From Hirundichthys speculiger (Eukaryota; Chordata; Actinopteri; Beloniformes; Exocoetidae), in NCBI GenBank assembly GCA_018398805.1, contig JAGFBZ010000172.1, forward strand, positions 806,001-870,000: a stretch of DNA of 64,000 nucleotides, read 5' to 3'. Position numbers and translations under genes: made by a program. Every line of letters starts with the position of its first letter. Position 1 is the stretch's first letter. Below the pieces are notes generated by a model that was not told where the DNA came from, made no database searches, and was given only the letters and a program-made list of their open reading frames with translations. Of this stretch, positions 62,771 to 64,000 are shown piece by piece.

Positions 62771-64000
62771 TAAAAGTATAATATAATGCTGTGTAGACGG
62801 TTGTGTTTAAAAAAAAAACAAAAACAAAAGAACAAAAAAAAAAACTCCATTACACTTGACCAAGGACTGTTTTACAACCTCAATATGTAGGTAGCTTTTA
62901 AAACCTCTAAAATGAATTGAAATTTGTGAAAAAAGCCACCATACAAAGTCAGCTTATATGCTTGCATTCACATGCTTAATATTCTGTAATGCGCATAGCT
63001 ACATTTTAGTTCAATTCTCTCTATTTTTAGGTCAGATATCAGCTGAATTTGGTTCATCACAATATCTTTGTGATTGTTTCACCATGTCTGAAAAGCACCT
63101 TATTTCTAAATCTAATAGTCTGGATTTGACAGTGAGATGTCTGTATTAAATGACAAACCATGAGCTATCCAGTAGTTCATTATCCCCCAAATCTAATTCT
63201 GAATTTCCTTATTTGATCTTCAGTGCAGGAAACTCAATTGATCTGCAATCACATGCTCAGTTGTGTAAATATTTAAGGCTATCAGAAGTTTGTACTGTCT
63301 CAGTTTGTCAAGGAATTGGTTGAAACAAAGCTTTTATAATATCTCCATTTTCTTTTAAGTCTACCAGTTGGACAAGTGTGTAGTTTACGCAGGGCAACCG
63401 TGTACCTGTTAGGTTTGTGAAAAAAGATGAGATAAAATTGATGGAGTTTTGCTCGATGTTTCATTTGTGCCAAACAACAAATAACCGTGCTGCCAAGAGC
63501 AAAGCTTGTGTTAGAAGTAGACCTCTTTATGGTTTGTTTGTGGAGTTCTTCTTTGAAGTGGGTCATTAACTTGATTCCACTCAAGGATTGCATTTTCTTT
63601 TACTATGAGTTCCCAGCCTGGTGACTCTTGTGACAATCTTGTGCAATTGCTACATGACATGGAAAAATAAATGTTGCTAAAGCAAGTGGAAAAGTGTATT
63701 TGTTTGGGACTTTCACCATTTGCTCCAGCACAGTGTTATATTCATTCCAGTCAGTTTCACTATAATGGTACACAGCTCCCTGATCAGTTGATCCATGTCC
63801 AATGATAATTTGTTTTATATTAAAATAGCCACATTCTAAAGAGTTTTCCCCATTTCATTCTTTACTCATGGCATAATGTTTATTTGTGGTTTAAACTTCA
63901 CTTATAATGTAATCTAGTCCCTTGATATTGTTAATTGTTCATTCTCCATTCTATGCTGCCTAACAGTGACTCGTGTAACTTATTTTTGGTTTTAAAGCTG
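62771..64000 (+). other. RABGAP1L: RABGAP1L intron 13, downstream of GPR52
   Basis: AT-rich sequence with A-runs near 62810-62845. No further RABGAP1L exon is seen before the right edge: nothing resembles the next TBC exon, which should encode the IxxDxxR motif. No other gene is recognised. Confidence 0.65.

Larger units (their letters stand above)
14300..64000 (+). other. RABGAP1L: RABGAP1L gene (5' and central part; 3' end outside the window)
   Basis: RABGAP1L is a cytosolic TBC-domain protein that stimulates GTP hydrolysis by Rab GTPases and acts in endosomal and membrane trafficking. In mammals several Rabs have been reported as substrates. Domain order in the readable 548 residues: disordered acidic N-terminus (1-110), PTB/PID domain (about 111-250), kinesin-like DUF3694 domain (about 256-420), acidic linker (424-490), and the start of the TBC domain (from about 508). 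Every readable block resembles RABGAP1L more than RABGAP1. The gene hosts GPR52 in its last visible intron, as in mammals; the paralogue RABGAP1 hosts GPR21. All introns are GT-AG. Confidence 0.93.

Noticed and set aside
62010..64000. Search for the next RABGAP1L TBC exon
   Set aside because: No splice-bounded stretch encoding the expected IxxDxxR region was found, so the intron continues past the window.

Overview
The window is vertebrate nuclear DNA, almost certainly from a ray-finned (teleost, probably percomorph) fish. Coding sequence is split into short exons by GT-AG introns. The background is AT-rich with microsatellites. The repeats are typical of teleosts: Tc1/mariner elements (including Sleeping Beauty-like ends), hAT elements, a tRNA-derived SINE and non-LTR retrotransposon tails. 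There are no bacterial operons, CRISPR arrays, rRNA genes or tRNA genes.

Three protein-coding genes are supported, all on the + strand. (1) FAM163A has two coding exons (8751-8843 and 10042-10449) that give a complete 166-residue small membrane protein. (2) RABGAP1L, a Rab GTPase-activating protein, has a CpG-rich promoter near 14.26-14.6 kb, a probable non-coding first exon ending at 14420, and twelve coding exons between 21501 and 48568. These encode residues 1-548 in one consistent reading frame: an acidic N-terminus, a PTB/PID domain, a kinesin-like domain and the first residues of the TBC domain. The catalytic part of the TBC domain and the C-terminal coiled coil lie beyond the right edge. 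(3) GPR52, an orphan class A GPCR, is an uninterrupted 372-codon reading frame at 60891-62009. It lies inside the RABGAP1L intron that begins at 48569, in the same orientation as the host gene. This nested arrangement is conserved in mammals.

Region by region: 1-8750 is sequence upstream of the FAM163A start codon, with two tandem repeats, a Tc1-like remnant and a SINE fragment. 8844-10041 is the FAM163A intron, with a Tc1-type end and a long TG/TA tract. 10450-14260 is the FAM163A 3' UTR plus intergenic DNA. 14260-48568 is the exon-bearing part of RABGAP1L, and its introns are loaded with transposons. These include a SINE inserted in a LINE with a perfect target duplication, a LINE reverse-transcriptase remnant interrupted by Sleeping Beauty-like sequence, a fold-back Tc1, a near full-length Tc1, and a 3.5 kb stack of hAT, hAT, Tc1 and MITE copies. 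48569-64000 is one intron containing MITEs and GPR52.

I do not see a new biological system. The observations most worth checking are the fold-back Tc1 at 28.2-29.3 kb, a possible unannotated RABGAP1L cassette exon at 24.47 kb, the splice acceptor and upstream ORF just 5' of GPR52 (including an in-phase RABGAP1L-GPR52 fusion possibility), and the close packing of FAM163A next to RABGAP1L. Exon boundaries were set by eye from splice consensus plus remembered family sequence; no alignment was run.
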